Positions 1 through 10,841 of a stretch of DNA of 64,000 nt are shown here, piece after piece. Position numbers and translations under genes: made by a program. Source of the DNA: Streptomyces griseiscabiei (GTDB lineage Bacteria; Actinomycetota; Actinomycetes; Streptomycetales; Streptomycetaceae); assembly GCF_020010925.1 (NCBI RefSeq), contig NZ_JAGJBZ010000006.1, positions 1-64,000 of the forward strand, written 5' to 3'. The notes under the pieces were generated by a model, which was not told where the DNA came from, did no database searches, and saw only the letters and a list, made by a program, of their open reading frames with translations. Within the stretch, counting starts at the first letter, position 1. Each line of letters starts with the position of its first letter.

Positions 1-50
1 CCACCGGGCCGCACCCGACGACGAAACAGGGACCCCCCACGCACCCCCCC
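1..50. repeat. Possible right arm of a dispersed palindromic repeat cut by the window edge
   Basis: The first 50 bases resemble the right flank of the complete copies near 18.9 kb and 63.4 kb: a run like CCACCGG..CCGCACCC followed by GACGA..AC and a CGCACCCCC tract. The palindromic core would lie outside the window, so only the arm can be seen. Confidence 0.35.
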
Positions 51-53
51 GGC

Positions 54-731
54 TCAGAACTTCCGGTGTCCGATCAGCCGCGGCTTCTGGTTGATGCCGT
101 CGAGGCCGTGCCACGCCAGGTTCACCAGGTGCGCCGCGACCTCCGCCTTCTTCGGCCGGCGCACGTCCAGCCACCACTGCCCGGTGAGGGCGACCATGCC
201 GACCAGCGCCTGGGCGTACAGCGGCGCGAGCTTGGGATCGAAGCCGCGGCTCTTGAACTCGCGGCCGAGAATGTCCTCGACCTGCGTGGCGATGTCGGAG
301 ATGAGGGACGCGAAGGACCCCGTGGACTGCGGGATGGGGGAGTCGCGGACCAGGATGCGGAAGCCGTCCGTGTACTCCTCGATGAAGTCGAGCAGCGCGA
401 ACGCGGCCTGTTCGAGCAGTTCCCGGGGGTGCCCCGCCGTCAGCGAGCTGGTCACCATGTCCAGCAGCCGGCTCATCTCACGGTCCACCACCACCGCGTA
501 CAGGCCCTCCTTGCCGCCGAAGTGCTCGTACACCACCGGCTTGGACACCCCGGCCTTCGCCGCGATCTCCTCCACCGACGTGGCCTCGAAGCCCTTCGCG
601 GCGAAGAGGGCCCGGCCGACCTCCAGCAGCTGTGCCCGGCGCTCGGCGCCCGTCATCCGGGTGCGGCGCACACGCCGCGGCTTCTCGTTGCTCGGGGTGC
701 TGCTGGAGTCGGTCGCCACGCCGTCAATCAT
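54..731 (-). CDS. TetR/AcrR family transcriptional regulator
   Basis: A 225-residue DNA-binding repressor-type protein. The N-terminal helix-turn-helix (about residues 28-75) includes the signature AAKAGVSKPVVYEHFGGKE; the remaining all-helical part would be the ligand-binding and dimerisation domain. The ATG overlaps the stop codon of the upstream desaturase gene (ATGA), so the two are an operon and probably translationally coupled. By analogy with TetR/desaturase pairs in other bacteria it probably senses acyl-CoA or membrane-lipid state and represses its own operon through the dyads at 1844-1870. The family is certain; ligand and target are inference. Confidence 0.9.
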   Translation of the reverse strand: MIDGVATDSSSTPSNEKPRRVRRTRMTGAERRAQLLEVGRALFAAKGFEATSVEEIAAKAGVSKPVVYEHFGGKEGLYAVVVDREMSRLLDMVTSSLTAGHPRELLEQAAFALLDFIEEYTDGFRILVRDSPIPQSTGSFASLISDIATQVEDILGREFKSRGFDPKLAPLYAQALVGMVALTGQWWLDVRRPKKAEVAAHLVNLAWHGLDGINQKPRLIGHRKF

Positions 732-1759
732 GCCGCCTCGGCGGGCGCCTTCCGGTGCCCGGAGCCGTCCTCACCCGTGTTACGCCTGGAATCGATACGC
801 GAGCGTGACGGCCAGCGGACGTCGTACGCCCAGCCGAACACCTCGAACCAGCGGATGAGCCGCGCGGAGGAGTCCAGCTGCCCGCGCTCCACGCCGTGCC
901 GGGCGGACGTGGGGTCGGCGTGGTGCAGGTTGTGCCAGGACTCGCCGCAGGACAGGACCGCCAGCCACCACACGTTGCCCGAGCGGTCGCGGGACTTGAA
1001 GGGGCGCTTGCCGACCGCGTGGCAGATCGAGTTGATCGACCAGGTGACGTGGTGCAGCAGCGCCACCCGGACGAGCGAGCCCCAGAAGAACGCCGTGAAC
1101 GCGCCCCACCAGGACATCGTCACCAGACCGCCGATCAGCGGCGGGAGGGCGAGGGAGAGCATCGTCCAGTAGATGAACTGGCGGGAGATCGCGCGCAGCG
1201 CCGGGTCCTTGACCAGGTCCGGGGCGTACTTCTCCTGCGAGGTCTGCTCCTCGTCGAACATCCAGCCGATGTGCGCCCACCACAGGCCCTTCATCAGCGC
1301 GGGGAGCGTCTCGCCGAACCGCCACGGCGAGTGGGGGTCGCCCTCGGCGTCGGAGAACTTGTGGTGTTTGCGGTGGTCGGCCACCCAGCGGACGAGCGGG
1401 CCCTCGACGGCCATCGAACCGGCGATCGCCAGCGCGATCTTCAGCGGGCGCTTGGCCTTGAACGAACCGTGGGTGAAGTGCCGGTGGAAGCCGATGGTGA
1501 TGCCGTGGCAGCCGAGGTAGTAGAAGAACACCAGCAGGCCGAGGTCCAGCCAGCTCACGCCCCAGCCCCAGGCCAGCGGCACGGCCGCGAGGAGCGCGAG
1601 GAACGGGACGATGATGAAGAGCAGCAGACTGATCTGCTCGATCGAACGCTTCTTCTCGCCGCCCAGGGTGGCCGAGGGACCTGCGGGGTCGGTCGCCGCG
1701 GAGCCTGGGGAACCGTTCGCGTTCGGGGCGTCTTCGATCACATCGGACCTTGTGCTCAT
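728..1759 (-). CDS. Acyl-CoA / fatty acid desaturase (delta-9 type)
   Basis: A 343-residue integral membrane di-iron desaturase that would put a double bond into acyl chains for membrane lipids. The three histidine boxes are visible: HRHFTH (residues 92-97), HRKHH (129-133) and a C-terminal WHNLHH. Two hydrophobic blocks lie before the first box (about 43-66 and 70-86). The N-terminal 35 residues are polar and low complexity, as is common in actinobacterial members. The ATG at 1759 is preceded by AGGGGAC. It is the first gene of a two-gene operon with the TetR gene, which starts inside its stop codon. The electron donor is not encoded next to it. Confidence 0.92.
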   Translation of the reverse strand: MSTRSDVIEDAPNANGSPGSAATDPAGPSATLGGEKKRSIEQISLLLFIIVPFLALLAAVPLAWGWGVSWLDLGLLVFFYYLGCHGITIGFHRHFTHGSFKAKRPLKIALAIAGSMAVEGPLVRWVADHRKHHKFSDAEGDPHSPWRFGETLPALMKGLWWAHIGWMFDEEQTSQEKYAPDLVKDPALRAISRQFIYWTMLSLALPPLIGGLVTMSWWGAFTAFFWGSLVRVALLHHVTWSINSICHAVGKRPFKSRDRSGNVWWLAVLSCGESWHNLHHADPTSARHGVERGQLDSSARLIRWFEVFGWAYDVRWPSRSRIDSRRNTGEDGSGHRKAPAEAA

Positions 1760-2145
1760 GGGCGTCCCCTGTGGGGTCGAGGGTGGAGAGAGGGGGGAAG
1801 TGCCTGCGGCAACAGCGTGCGGGGGCTACCTGTCGGCTTTCCCTACGGTTCCGTAACCTACGGCATCGTAAGTATGGCAGCGCGGTGCCGGGCGGCAAGG
1901 GCCCGCCGATCTGCGCGTCACGGGTGTAGCGGGCGGGCCCGGTGGACAGGTGGCACTCAGTGCCGCAAAAGTGGCACCTGTCGCCGGAGGTGCCCGAAAG
2001 GCCACCTATCCTGGACTCGGTCGGACAGCGCGGTCCGCTCTGAATCCAGCCCGGAAGCCAGGGCCCGCGACAGCGGCCCGGGCCGCCGGGGCCCCCACCC
2101 GGGTTCCCCTTCAGACGAGCTTCAACACTGCAAGGAGCCGCACCT
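1760..2145. other. Divergent intergenic region between desaturase and ppc
   Basis: 386 bases without a convincing gene. It must carry the leftward promoter of the desaturase operon and the rightward promoter of ppc. The left third holds the TACGG/CCGTA dyads described separately. A good ribosome binding site (AAGGAG, 2132-2137) lies just before the ppc GTG. Nothing else stands out. Confidence 0.7.
1844..1870. promoter_or_regulatory. Paired inverted repeats, candidate operator of the desaturase-TetR operon
   Basis: Two dyads, TACGGTTCCGTA (1844-1855) and TACGGCATCGTA (1859-1870), lie 15 bases apart and also form CCGTA-acc-TACGG between them (1851-1863). They sit about 85-110 bases upstream of the desaturase start, where an operon promoter is expected. 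That the co-transcribed TetR protein binds here is inference. Confidence 0.6.
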
Positions 2146-4878
<2,733 letters not shown>

Positions 4879-4895
4879 CTTCGGGGGTTCGATGG

Positions 4896-5064
4896 CGGCT
4901 GACGGCCGGTGGGGCTTCTCGCGCAGTTCCCCGCGCCCCTGAAAAGCAGGGGCTGCGCCCCTTGCTTTTCAGGCCCGCGGGGTTGTGGTCCTTCAGGCCC
5001 GCAGGGGCCTGAAGCTTTCAGGGGCGCGGGGAACTGCGCGGCCAGCCCCCACCGGCCGTCAGCC
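4896..5064. repeat. Dispersed palindromic intergenic repeat, copy A
   Basis: A long imperfect palindrome with outer arms GGCTGACGGCCGGTGGGG and its complement. Inside are GCGCAGTTCCCCGCGCCCC and its inverse, plus further nested repeats built on CAGGCCCGC..GGGG. It lies between the convergent ends of ppc and the membrane-protein gene, so the RNA could also act as a bidirectional terminator. Confidence 0.8.
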
Positions 5065-5081
5065 GCACATCCGCCGCAGCG

Positions 5082-5603
5082 TCACAGCGCCACCCACGCC
5101 GCCGTGATCAGCGCGACCCCCAGCCCGCCCAGCACCCACGCCACCCGCACCAGCCGCAGCCCACCGGCCACGACGACCGCCGCCAACAACAGCGCCCCAC
5201 CCAGCGGCACCCACGCGTGCAGCAGACCCGCGGGACCGGTCCGTACGACATCGCTGCTGCCCGGCTTCACGACCACGTCGTAGGTCTGTCCGGTCTCCAC
5301 CGCCACCGACCGTTCGATGTCGACCCGCTCCCGGGCCCGCGACCCCGTGGACACCGGCTCGTACGGCCCCCAGCAGGTCTCGTCCTCGCACCGGGACACC
5401 GTGATCGTGCCCTGTTCGCGGCCCTTGCTCAGCATCACGTGCTGCGCGCAGCCCCAGGAACCCCACACCCCGGCGATCAGGATCAGCAGCGCGATCGCGC
5501 CCATGGCCCCCAGCCGCCCGTACCGCAGCGCGGTCGACGTGCCGCCGCCGCCCGGGCGCGCACGGCGCCGGGAACGGGGAGCGGGGGCTTTGCTGGCAGG
5601 CAT
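5082..5603 (-). CDS. Membrane protein of unknown function
   Basis: About 173 residues when read from the ATG at 5603 (protein begins MPASKAPAPR); an earlier in-frame start exists at 5627. A basic N-terminus is followed by one membrane segment (about residues 32-48), a roughly 70-residue soluble loop with the cysteine pattern SRCEDETCWGPYEP, then two more hydrophobic segments near the C-terminus. The two close cysteines in the probable extracytoplasmic loop may form a disulfide. It is the last gene of the leftward glmU-prs-rplY-pth run but is 92 bases beyond pth. I do not recognise the family. Confidence 0.72.
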   Translation of the reverse strand: MPASKAPAPRSRRRARPGGGGTSTALRYGRLGAMGAIALLILIAGVWGSWGCAQHVMLSKGREQGTITVSRCEDETCWGPYEPVSTGSRARERVDIERSVAVETGQTYDVVVKPGSSDVVRTGPAGLLHAWVPLGGALLLAAVVVAGGLRLVRVAWVLGGLGVALITAAWVAL

Positions 5604-5695
5604 GGCGGGGATCATTGGCCATGGCACTGCGGTCGGTCAACTCCCGCAGGCCAGCGCGAGATGACGGACGAAACCGGACATTTACGGGGAACAGC

Positions 5696-6298
5696 TCAGG
5701 AGTTGTACGTCCCCTGCGCCCGCTCCAGCCCCTCGATCACCAGACACTCCACCGCGTCCGCCGCACGGTCCACGAAGTAGTCCAACTCCTTGCGCTCGGC
5801 GGCCGAGAAGTCCTTCAGCACGAAGTCCGCGACCTGCATCCGGCCCGGCGGACGACCGATCCCGAACCGCACCCGGTGGTAGTCCGAGCCCATCGCCTTC
5901 GTCATCGACTTCAGCCCGTTGTGACCGTTGTCACCACCGCCGAACTTCAGGCGCAGCACACCGTAGTCGATGTCCAACTCGTCATGGATCGCGACGATGT
6001 TGGCCACCGGCACCTTGTAGAAGTCCCGCAGCGCCGTCACCGGACCGCCCGAGAGATTCATGTACGACATCGGCTTCGCCAGGATCACCCGGCGGTTCGC
6101 CGGCCCCGGCGGACCGATCCGCCCCTCGACGACCTGCGCCTGCGCCTTCCCGGCCCGCTTGAACCTCCCCCCGATCCGCTCGGCCAGCAGATCGGCCACC
6201 ATGAACCCCACGTTGTGCCGGTTCGCCGCGTACTCGGGCCCGGGATTGCCGAGTCCGGCGATGAGCCAGGGGGCACTCGGATCGGTCGTCACGTGCAT
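5696..6298 (-). CDS. pth: Peptidyl-tRNA hydrolase
   Basis: A 200-residue cytoplasmic esterase that frees tRNA from peptidyl-tRNA dropped by stalled ribosomes. The N-terminal motif [20 protein letters not shown] carries the catalytic histidine (residue 28), and [10 protein letters not shown], the DELD block and [11 protein letters not shown] follow in the usual order. Length is typical. The ATG at 6298 follows a GGAG-type site. It lies 86 bases downstream of rplY on the same strand, the usual actinobacterial arrangement of L25 followed by Pth, and is probably co-transcribed with it. Confidence 0.97.
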   Translation of the reverse strand: MHVTTDPSAPWLIAGLGNPGPEYAANRHNVGFMVADLLAERIGGRFKRAGKAQAQVVEGRIGPPGPANRRVILAKPMSYMNLSGGPVTALRDFYKVPVANIVAIHDELDIDYGVLRLKFGGGDNGHNGLKSMTKAMGSDYHRVRFGIGRPPGRMQVADFVLKDFSAAERKELDYFVDRAADAVECLVIEGLERAQGTYNS

Positions 6299-6384
6299 GT
6301 CTCCTTGATACGCGGGCGGATACGCGCCAGCCGCCGCCCCCCGGAGGGAAGCAGCGGCTGACGAACCGATGACAGAGCCGGGGC

Positions 6385-6978
6385 TCAGGCCTCCGCGGCC
6401 TCGTCACCCTCGGCGGACTCCTCCGACGGCTCCTCCGCCTGGGCGGCCAGCACCTGGAGGACGACGGCGTCGCCGTCGACGGCCAGCGTGGTGCCCTTGG
6501 GGAGCGCGATGTCCTTCGCGAGGATGGAGGCACCGGCCTCCAGGCCCTCGACGGAGACCGTCACGGACTCGGGGATGTGCGTGGCCTCGGCCTCGACCGG
6601 CAGCGCGTTCAGGACGTGCTCCAGCAGGTTGCCACCCGCCGCCAGCTCACCCTCGGCGTGCACGGGGATCTCGACGTTGACCTTCTCGCCCTTCTTCACG
6701 AGCAGCAGGTCGACGTGCTCCAGGAAGCCCTTGATCGGGTCGCGCTGCACCGACTTCGGGATCGCCAGCTCGCTGGTCTTGCCGTCGATGTCCAGGGAGA
6801 TCAGGACGTTCGGCGTACGCAGCGCGAGCAGCAGCTCGTGGCCCGGCAGGGTCAGGTGCAGCGGGTCGGAACCGTGGCCGTAGAGAACACCGGGAACCTT
6901 CGAGTCACGGCGGATACGGCGGGCGGCACCCTTGCCGAACTCGGTACGGGTGGACGCGGCGAGCTTCACCTCGGACAT
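6385..6978 (-). CDS. rplY: 50S ribosomal protein L25 / general stress protein Ctc
   Basis: A 197-residue member of the long TL5/CTC form of L25, which binds 5S rRNA. The N-terminal L25 domain (about residues 1-95) begins [20 protein letters not shown] and contains GVLYGHG; the C-terminal beta domain (about 100-180) is followed by an acidic tail rich in E and A. I chose the ATG at 6978 over the GTG at 6984 because GAGGAG sits five bases before the ATG and would overlap the GTG. Downstream lies pth; upstream, on the same strand, is prs. Confidence 0.96.
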   Translation of the reverse strand: MSEVKLAASTRTEFGKGAARRIRRDSKVPGVLYGHGSDPLHLTLPGHELLLALRTPNVLISLDIDGKTSELAIPKSVQRDPIKGFLEHVDLLLVKKGEKVNVEIPVHAEGELAAGGNLLEHVLNALPVEAEATHIPESVTVSVEGLEAGASILAKDIALPKGTTLAVDGDAVVLQVLAAQAEEPSEESAEGDEAAEA

Positions 6979-7075
6979 GATCACTCCTCGTAGAGAACTG
7001 GGGAAACATGGTCACCCGGCCACACCGTCGGCCTGCTACGAAGAGCGCGTCGATAACGGACCGCCGTACACACAG

Positions 7076-7130
7076 GTACGGCCTCCCTCGCCGAGCAACT
7101 GTGACAGCTTACGCAGCGGGAAGGCCGTAC
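7076..7130. terminator. Inverted repeat downstream of prs, possible terminator
   Basis: Arms GTACGGCCT (7076-7084) and AGGCCGTAC (7122-7130) are perfectly complementary but separated by 37 bases, and no T tract follows on the minus strand. It lies between the prs stop and the rplY start, so it could end prs transcripts or form part of the rplY leader. Confidence 0.3.
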
Positions 7131-7213
7131 AAGAAATCGATCTACATCACGCCGGGCAAGGAAGCCAGGCATGGACGCCGGGCATGGCCAGGCACGAAGC
7201 CGGACGAGGACCC

Positions 7214-8188
7214 TCAGTGCTCGTCGAACAGGCTCGTCACCGAACCGTCCTCGAACACCTCACGCACCGCGCTCGCGATCGTCGGCGCGATCGACAGCAC
7301 CGTGATCTTGTCCAGCTCCAGCTCGCCCGGCGTCGGCAGCGAGTCCGTGAACACGAACTCGCTCACCTTCGAGTTCTTCAGCCGGTCCGCCGCCGGACCC
7401 GACAGCACACCGTGCGTCGCCGTCACGATCACGTCCTCCGCGCCGTGCGCGAACAGCGCGTCCGCCGCGGCACAGATGGTGCCACCCGTGTCGATCATGT
7501 CGTCGACCAGGACACACACCCGGCCCTCGACCTCACCGACCACCTCGTGGACGGTGACCTGGTTCGCCACGTCCTTGTCACGCCGCTTGTGCACGATGGC
7601 CAGCGGCGCGCCCAGACGGTCGCACCAGCGGTCCGCCACCCGCACCCGGCCCGCGTCCGGCGAGACCACGGTGAGCTTGTTCCGGTCCACCTTGGCGCCC
7701 ACGTAGTCCGCCAGCAGCGGCAGCGCGAACAGATGGTCCACGGGGCCGTCGAAGAAGCCCTGGATCTGGTCCGTGTGCAGATCCACGGCCAGAATCCGGT
7801 CCGCGCCCGCCGTCTTCATCAGGTCCGCGACCAGACGCGCCGAGATCGGTTCACGACCACGGTGCTTCTTGTCCTGGCGCGCGTAACCGTAGAACGGCAC
7901 GATGACGGTGATCGAGCGGGCCGACGCGCGCTTCAGCGCGTCGATCATGATCAGCTGCTCCATGACCCACTTGTTGATCGGGGCCGTGTGGCTCTGGATC
8001 AGGAAGCAGTCCGCACCACGTGCCGACTCCTCGTAGCGGACGTAGATCTCGCCGTTGGCGAAGTCGAAGGCCTTCGTCGGGACGACCCCGACACCCAGCT
8101 GCTGGGCGATCTCCTCGGCAAGCTCGGGGTGGGCGCGGCCGGAGAAGAACATCATCTTCTTCTCGCCGGTCGTCTTGATCCCGGTCAC
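7214..8188 (-). CDS. prs: Ribose-phosphate pyrophosphokinase (PRPP synthetase)
   Basis: A 324-residue class I enzyme making 5-phosphoribosyl-1-pyrophosphate from ribose-5-phosphate and ATP, for nucleotides, histidine, tryptophan and NAD. Visible motifs: FANGEIYVRYEES, FYGYARQDKKHRGREP (ATP loop), VDLHTDQIQGFF (metal site), VVSPDAGRVRVADRW, and the PRPP loop VLVDDMIDTGGT. The GTG at 8188 has GAGGAG eight bases upstream. It follows glmU by 110 bases on the same strand, an arrangement conserved in Gram-positive bacteria that links sugar-nucleotide and PRPP supply. Confidence 0.97.
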   Translation of the reverse strand: MTGIKTTGEKKMMFFSGRAHPELAEEIAQQLGVGVVPTKAFDFANGEIYVRYEESARGADCFLIQSHTAPINKWVMEQLIMIDALKRASARSITVIVPFYGYARQDKKHRGREPISARLVADLMKTAGADRILAVDLHTDQIQGFFDGPVDHLFALPLLADYVGAKVDRNKLTVVSPDAGRVRVADRWCDRLGAPLAIVHKRRDKDVANQVTVHEVVGEVEGRVCVLVDDMIDTGGTICAAADALFAHGAEDVIVTATHGVLSGPAADRLKNSKVSEFVFTDSLPTPGELELDKITVLSIAPTIASAVREVFEDGSVTSLFDEH

Positions 8189-8298
8189 AGCACTGTCTCC
8201 TCAGAGGTTCTCAGCCGGGCAGGCGGAAGTCGCTGGCTCAGCTGGGGTGCGGGTGTGCACTTATCACGGTACGACGTCCTTGGCGCACCTGTTTCCGG

Positions 8299-9747
8299 TC
8301 AGCTTTCGCTTTCGCCCTCCCGGGCAGCCGTCTCGGCGGCCTTGGCCGCCGCGCTCCCGGGACGCTTACGGGCCACCCAACCCTCGATATTCCGCTGCTG
8401 GCCACGGGCCACGGCCAGCGAACCGGGCGGCACATCCTTGGTGATCACGGACCCGGCGGCGGTGTACGCGCCGTCCCCGACCGTGACAGGCGCCACAAAC
8501 ATGTTGTCCGAACCCGTCTTGCAGTGCGACCCGACGGTGGTGTGGTGCTTGCTCTCCCCGTCGTAGTTCACGAACACGCTGGCCGCGCCGATGTTCGAGT
8601 ACTCACCGATCGTCGCGTCGCCGACGTACGACAGATGCGGGACCTTCGTCCCCTCGCCGATGTTCGCGTTCTTCGTCTCGACGTACGTGCCGATCTTCGA
8701 CTTCAGGCCGAGCCGCGTGCCGGGACGCAGATACGCGTACGGCCCCACGGTCGCCTGCGGGCCCACCTCGGCACCGTCGGCGACGGTGTTGTCGAGACGC
8801 GCGCCGGCCCCGACCCGGGTGTCCTTCAGCCGGGAGTTCGGCCCGACCTCCGCGCCCTCCGCGAGATGCGTGGCGCCCAGGAGCTGGGTGCCCGGGTGGA
8901 CGACGGCGTCCTGCTCGAACGTCACGGTCACGTCGACCCAGGTGGTGGCGGGGTCGATCACGGTCACCCCGGCGAGCATCGCGTCGGTCAGCAGCCGGTC
9001 GTTGAGGATGCGCCGGGCCTCGGACAGCTGGACCCGGTTGTTGATCCCGGCGATCTCACGGTGGTCACCGGCGACGGAGGCCCCGACCCGGTGCCCGGCC
9101 TCGCGCAGGATCCCCAGCACATCGGTGAGGTACTCCTCGCCCTGGCTGTTGTCGGTCCTGACCTTCCCGAGGGCGTCGGAGAGCAGCTGGCCGTCGAACG
9201 CGAAGACGCCCGAGTTGATCTCACGGATCGCACGCTGCGACTCCGTCGCGTCCTTGTGCTCCACGATCTCGGTGACGGCGCCGCTCGCCCCGTCCCGCAC
9301 GATCCGGCCGTAACCGGTCGCGTCCGGGACCTCGGCGGTCAGCACGGTCACGGCGTTGCCGTCGGCGGAGTGGGTGGCGGCGAGGGCCTGGAGCGTGGCG
9401 CCGGTCAGCAGCGGGGTGTCACCGCAGACGACGACCACGGTCCCGTCCACGACCCCGCCCAACTCCTCCAGCCCCATCCGTACGGCGTGCCCCGTGCCGT
9501 TCTGCTCCGCCTGCACCGCGGTGCGTACGCCGGGGTCGACCTCGGTGAGGTGCGCGGTGACCTTCTCGCGGGCGTGCCCCACGACGACGACCAGGTTCTC
9601 GGGGTCCAACTCGCGCGCGGCGGCGAGTACATGGCCGACCAGCGAACGGCCACAGATGCTGTGCAGGACCTTCGGTGTGGCCGACTTCATACGGGTGCCC
9701 TCACCCGCTGCGAGGACGACGACGGCTGCCGGGCGGGTTGCGCTCAC
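8299..9747 (-). CDS. glmU: Bifunctional UDP-GlcNAc pyrophosphorylase / glucosamine-1-phosphate N-acetyltransferase
   Basis: A 482-residue cytoplasmic enzyme giving UDP-N-acetylglucosamine for peptidoglycan. The N-terminal nucleotidyltransferase domain (about 1-235) starts with VVLAAGEGTRMKSATPKVLH; the C-terminal half is a left-handed beta-helix of hexapeptide repeats with the acetyltransferase region around YVETKNANIGEGTKVPHLSY and NYDGESKHHT. A basic tail (GWVARKRPGSAAAK) ends the protein. The GTG at 9747 has GAAGGG seven bases before it. It is the first gene of the leftward glmU-prs run. Confidence 0.97.
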   Translation of the reverse strand: MSATRPAAVVVLAAGEGTRMKSATPKVLHSICGRSLVGHVLAAARELDPENLVVVVGHAREKVTAHLTEVDPGVRTAVQAEQNGTGHAVRMGLEELGGVVDGTVVVVCGDTPLLTGATLQALAATHSADGNAVTVLTAEVPDATGYGRIVRDGASGAVTEIVEHKDATESQRAIREINSGVFAFDGQLLSDALGKVRTDNSQGEEYLTDVLGILREAGHRVGASVAGDHREIAGINNRVQLSEARRILNDRLLTDAMLAGVTVIDPATTWVDVTVTFEQDAVVHPGTQLLGATHLAEGAEVGPNSRLKDTRVGAGARLDNTVADGAEVGPQATVGPYAYLRPGTRLGLKSKIGTYVETKNANIGEGTKVPHLSYVGDATIGEYSNIGAASVFVNYDGESKHHTTVGSHCKTGSDNMFVAPVTVGDGAYTAAGSVITKDVPPGSLAVARGQQRNIEGWVARKRPGSAAAKAAETAAREGESES

Positions 9748-9868
9748 GGGGATGCCCTTCGGCTGTGGATGAGGAGGGGGTTGTCATCCGCAGGATACCG
9801 GGGCGTTGTGAGGGGGAAATGTGAGTGGGTCCTGACCCGTGGGGCTGAGTCAGGACCCGAACTGAGCT

Positions 9869-9943
9869 TGGCTCCCCCGCCAGGACTCGAACCCGGACAT
9901 ATGGCACCAAAAGCCACAGTGCTGCCAATTACACCACAGGGGA
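9869..9943 (-). tRNA. tRNA-Gln(UUG)
   Basis: On the minus strand the acceptor arms TCCCCTG and CGGGGGA pair (last pairs G-T and G-C), the T stem is CCGGG/CCTGG around loop TTCGAGT, and the anticodon stem GTGGC/GCCAT encloses TTTTGGT, giving anticodon TTG (reads CAA). The CCA end is encoded. It lies 25 bases downstream of the HTH/LAGLIDADG-like gene and about 120 bases upstream of glmU. Confidence 0.93.
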
Positions 9944-9966
9944 CCAATCTCGACTAAACCGGACAT

Positions 9967-10680
9967 TTAACTGGTCTGTCGAGTGATGGCTTCTACTATG
10001 CCGCACCATGAGCCCTCGATGCGACGGTATAGGTCTGCGCTCTGGCGGACCTTGATCCCCAGGCAGCCGTGATAGGTCTCGCCCACGTTCTTGCGATGTG
10101 TCGTCGGGTTGTGCCTCTTGAGTACGGTCTGGCCCAGGAGGGATCTGTCGATGCCGACCAGGTGGGCCCAGTAGCGCTCGGCGGCTTCCACGTCGGCGGT
10201 CTCGTGGATCATGACGCGGACGTGGAGGCGATCCCGCTCGACCCCGACGAGGTCCAGCCAGGCGAGGAACATGGCGATCATATTGGGGTCGCTGTTCACG
10301 AACTCGACGGTTTCGCGGCGGGCGTGCGGTTTGTCCTTCGTGCCCTCGGCCCAGTACAAGCCGACTCCCACAAGGAACAACTCTCGGTCGGAAAGGGCGC
10401 CGACCGCGGCTGCCGCGACCTGCTTGACTTCTTCGCGTTCAAGGTTCTGTGCGGCTCGTAGTCGTGCGAGTCCCGCGTTCATGCGTGCGAGCTGCTCGTC
10501 GGGCGTGCACTGTGGCGCCGGAGCCGGAAGATCCCGTACCCAGAGCGACACCGAACTCTTCGAGCAGCCCAGCTCGGCTTGGATCTGGTTGTACGTCCAG
10601 CCCTGTCGTCGAAGGTCTCGTGCCCTTTCGCGGAGGCCCTCGAAGTCGGCGTATTTGCTGTGGGGATGTGCCATGGGCAT
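9967..10680 (-). CDS. HTH protein with a LAGLIDADG-like (homing-endonuclease-type) domain
   Basis: 237 residues. The N-terminal part holds a helix-turn-helix (about 15-50, RRQGWTYNQIQAELGCSKSS) like that of resolvases or sigma region 4. The central part has ELFLVGVGLYWAEGTKDK and VEFVNSDPNMIAMFLAWLD, which recall the helix-plus-acidic-residue pattern of LAGLIDADG folds; the later part is basic with several histidines. Base composition looks clearly lower in GC than its neighbours and codon choice is less biased, suggesting transfer. It ends 23 bases before a tRNA-Gln gene on the same strand. Similar proteins occur scattered in actinobacteria with no known role that I can recall; nuclease activity is inference. 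Confidence 0.7.
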   Translation of the reverse strand: MPMAHPHSKYADFEGLRERARDLRRQGWTYNQIQAELGCSKSSVSLWVRDLPAPAPQCTPDEQLARMNAGLARLRAAQNLEREEVKQVAAAAVGALSDRELFLVGVGLYWAEGTKDKPHARRETVEFVNSDPNMIAMFLAWLDLVGVERDRLHVRVMIHETADVEAAERYWAHLVGIDRSLLGQTVLKRHNPTTHRKNVGETYHGCLGIKVRQSADLYRRIEGSWCGIVEAITRQTS

Positions 10681-10841
10681 ACCGTCCGGGCGGAATGAGG
10701 GGTTCCGGGGTCGAACGGTGGGCGATTCAGCAGTTCGAGCGATTGTGGGTGGTTTCGCTTCTGTTCGAGGGTGGGGCGTGGTGTGGGCCCGTACGGGAAA
10801 CTCGCCGGAAAAGCGGGGGCGCTCGAACGTAGGCTTGGGTT

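Noticed and set aside
9957..9970. The 14-mer AAACCGGACATTTA, also present near 5671-5684
   Set aside because: About this many 14-base matches are expected by chance in 64 kb; no flanking similarity or symmetry supports an attachment site.
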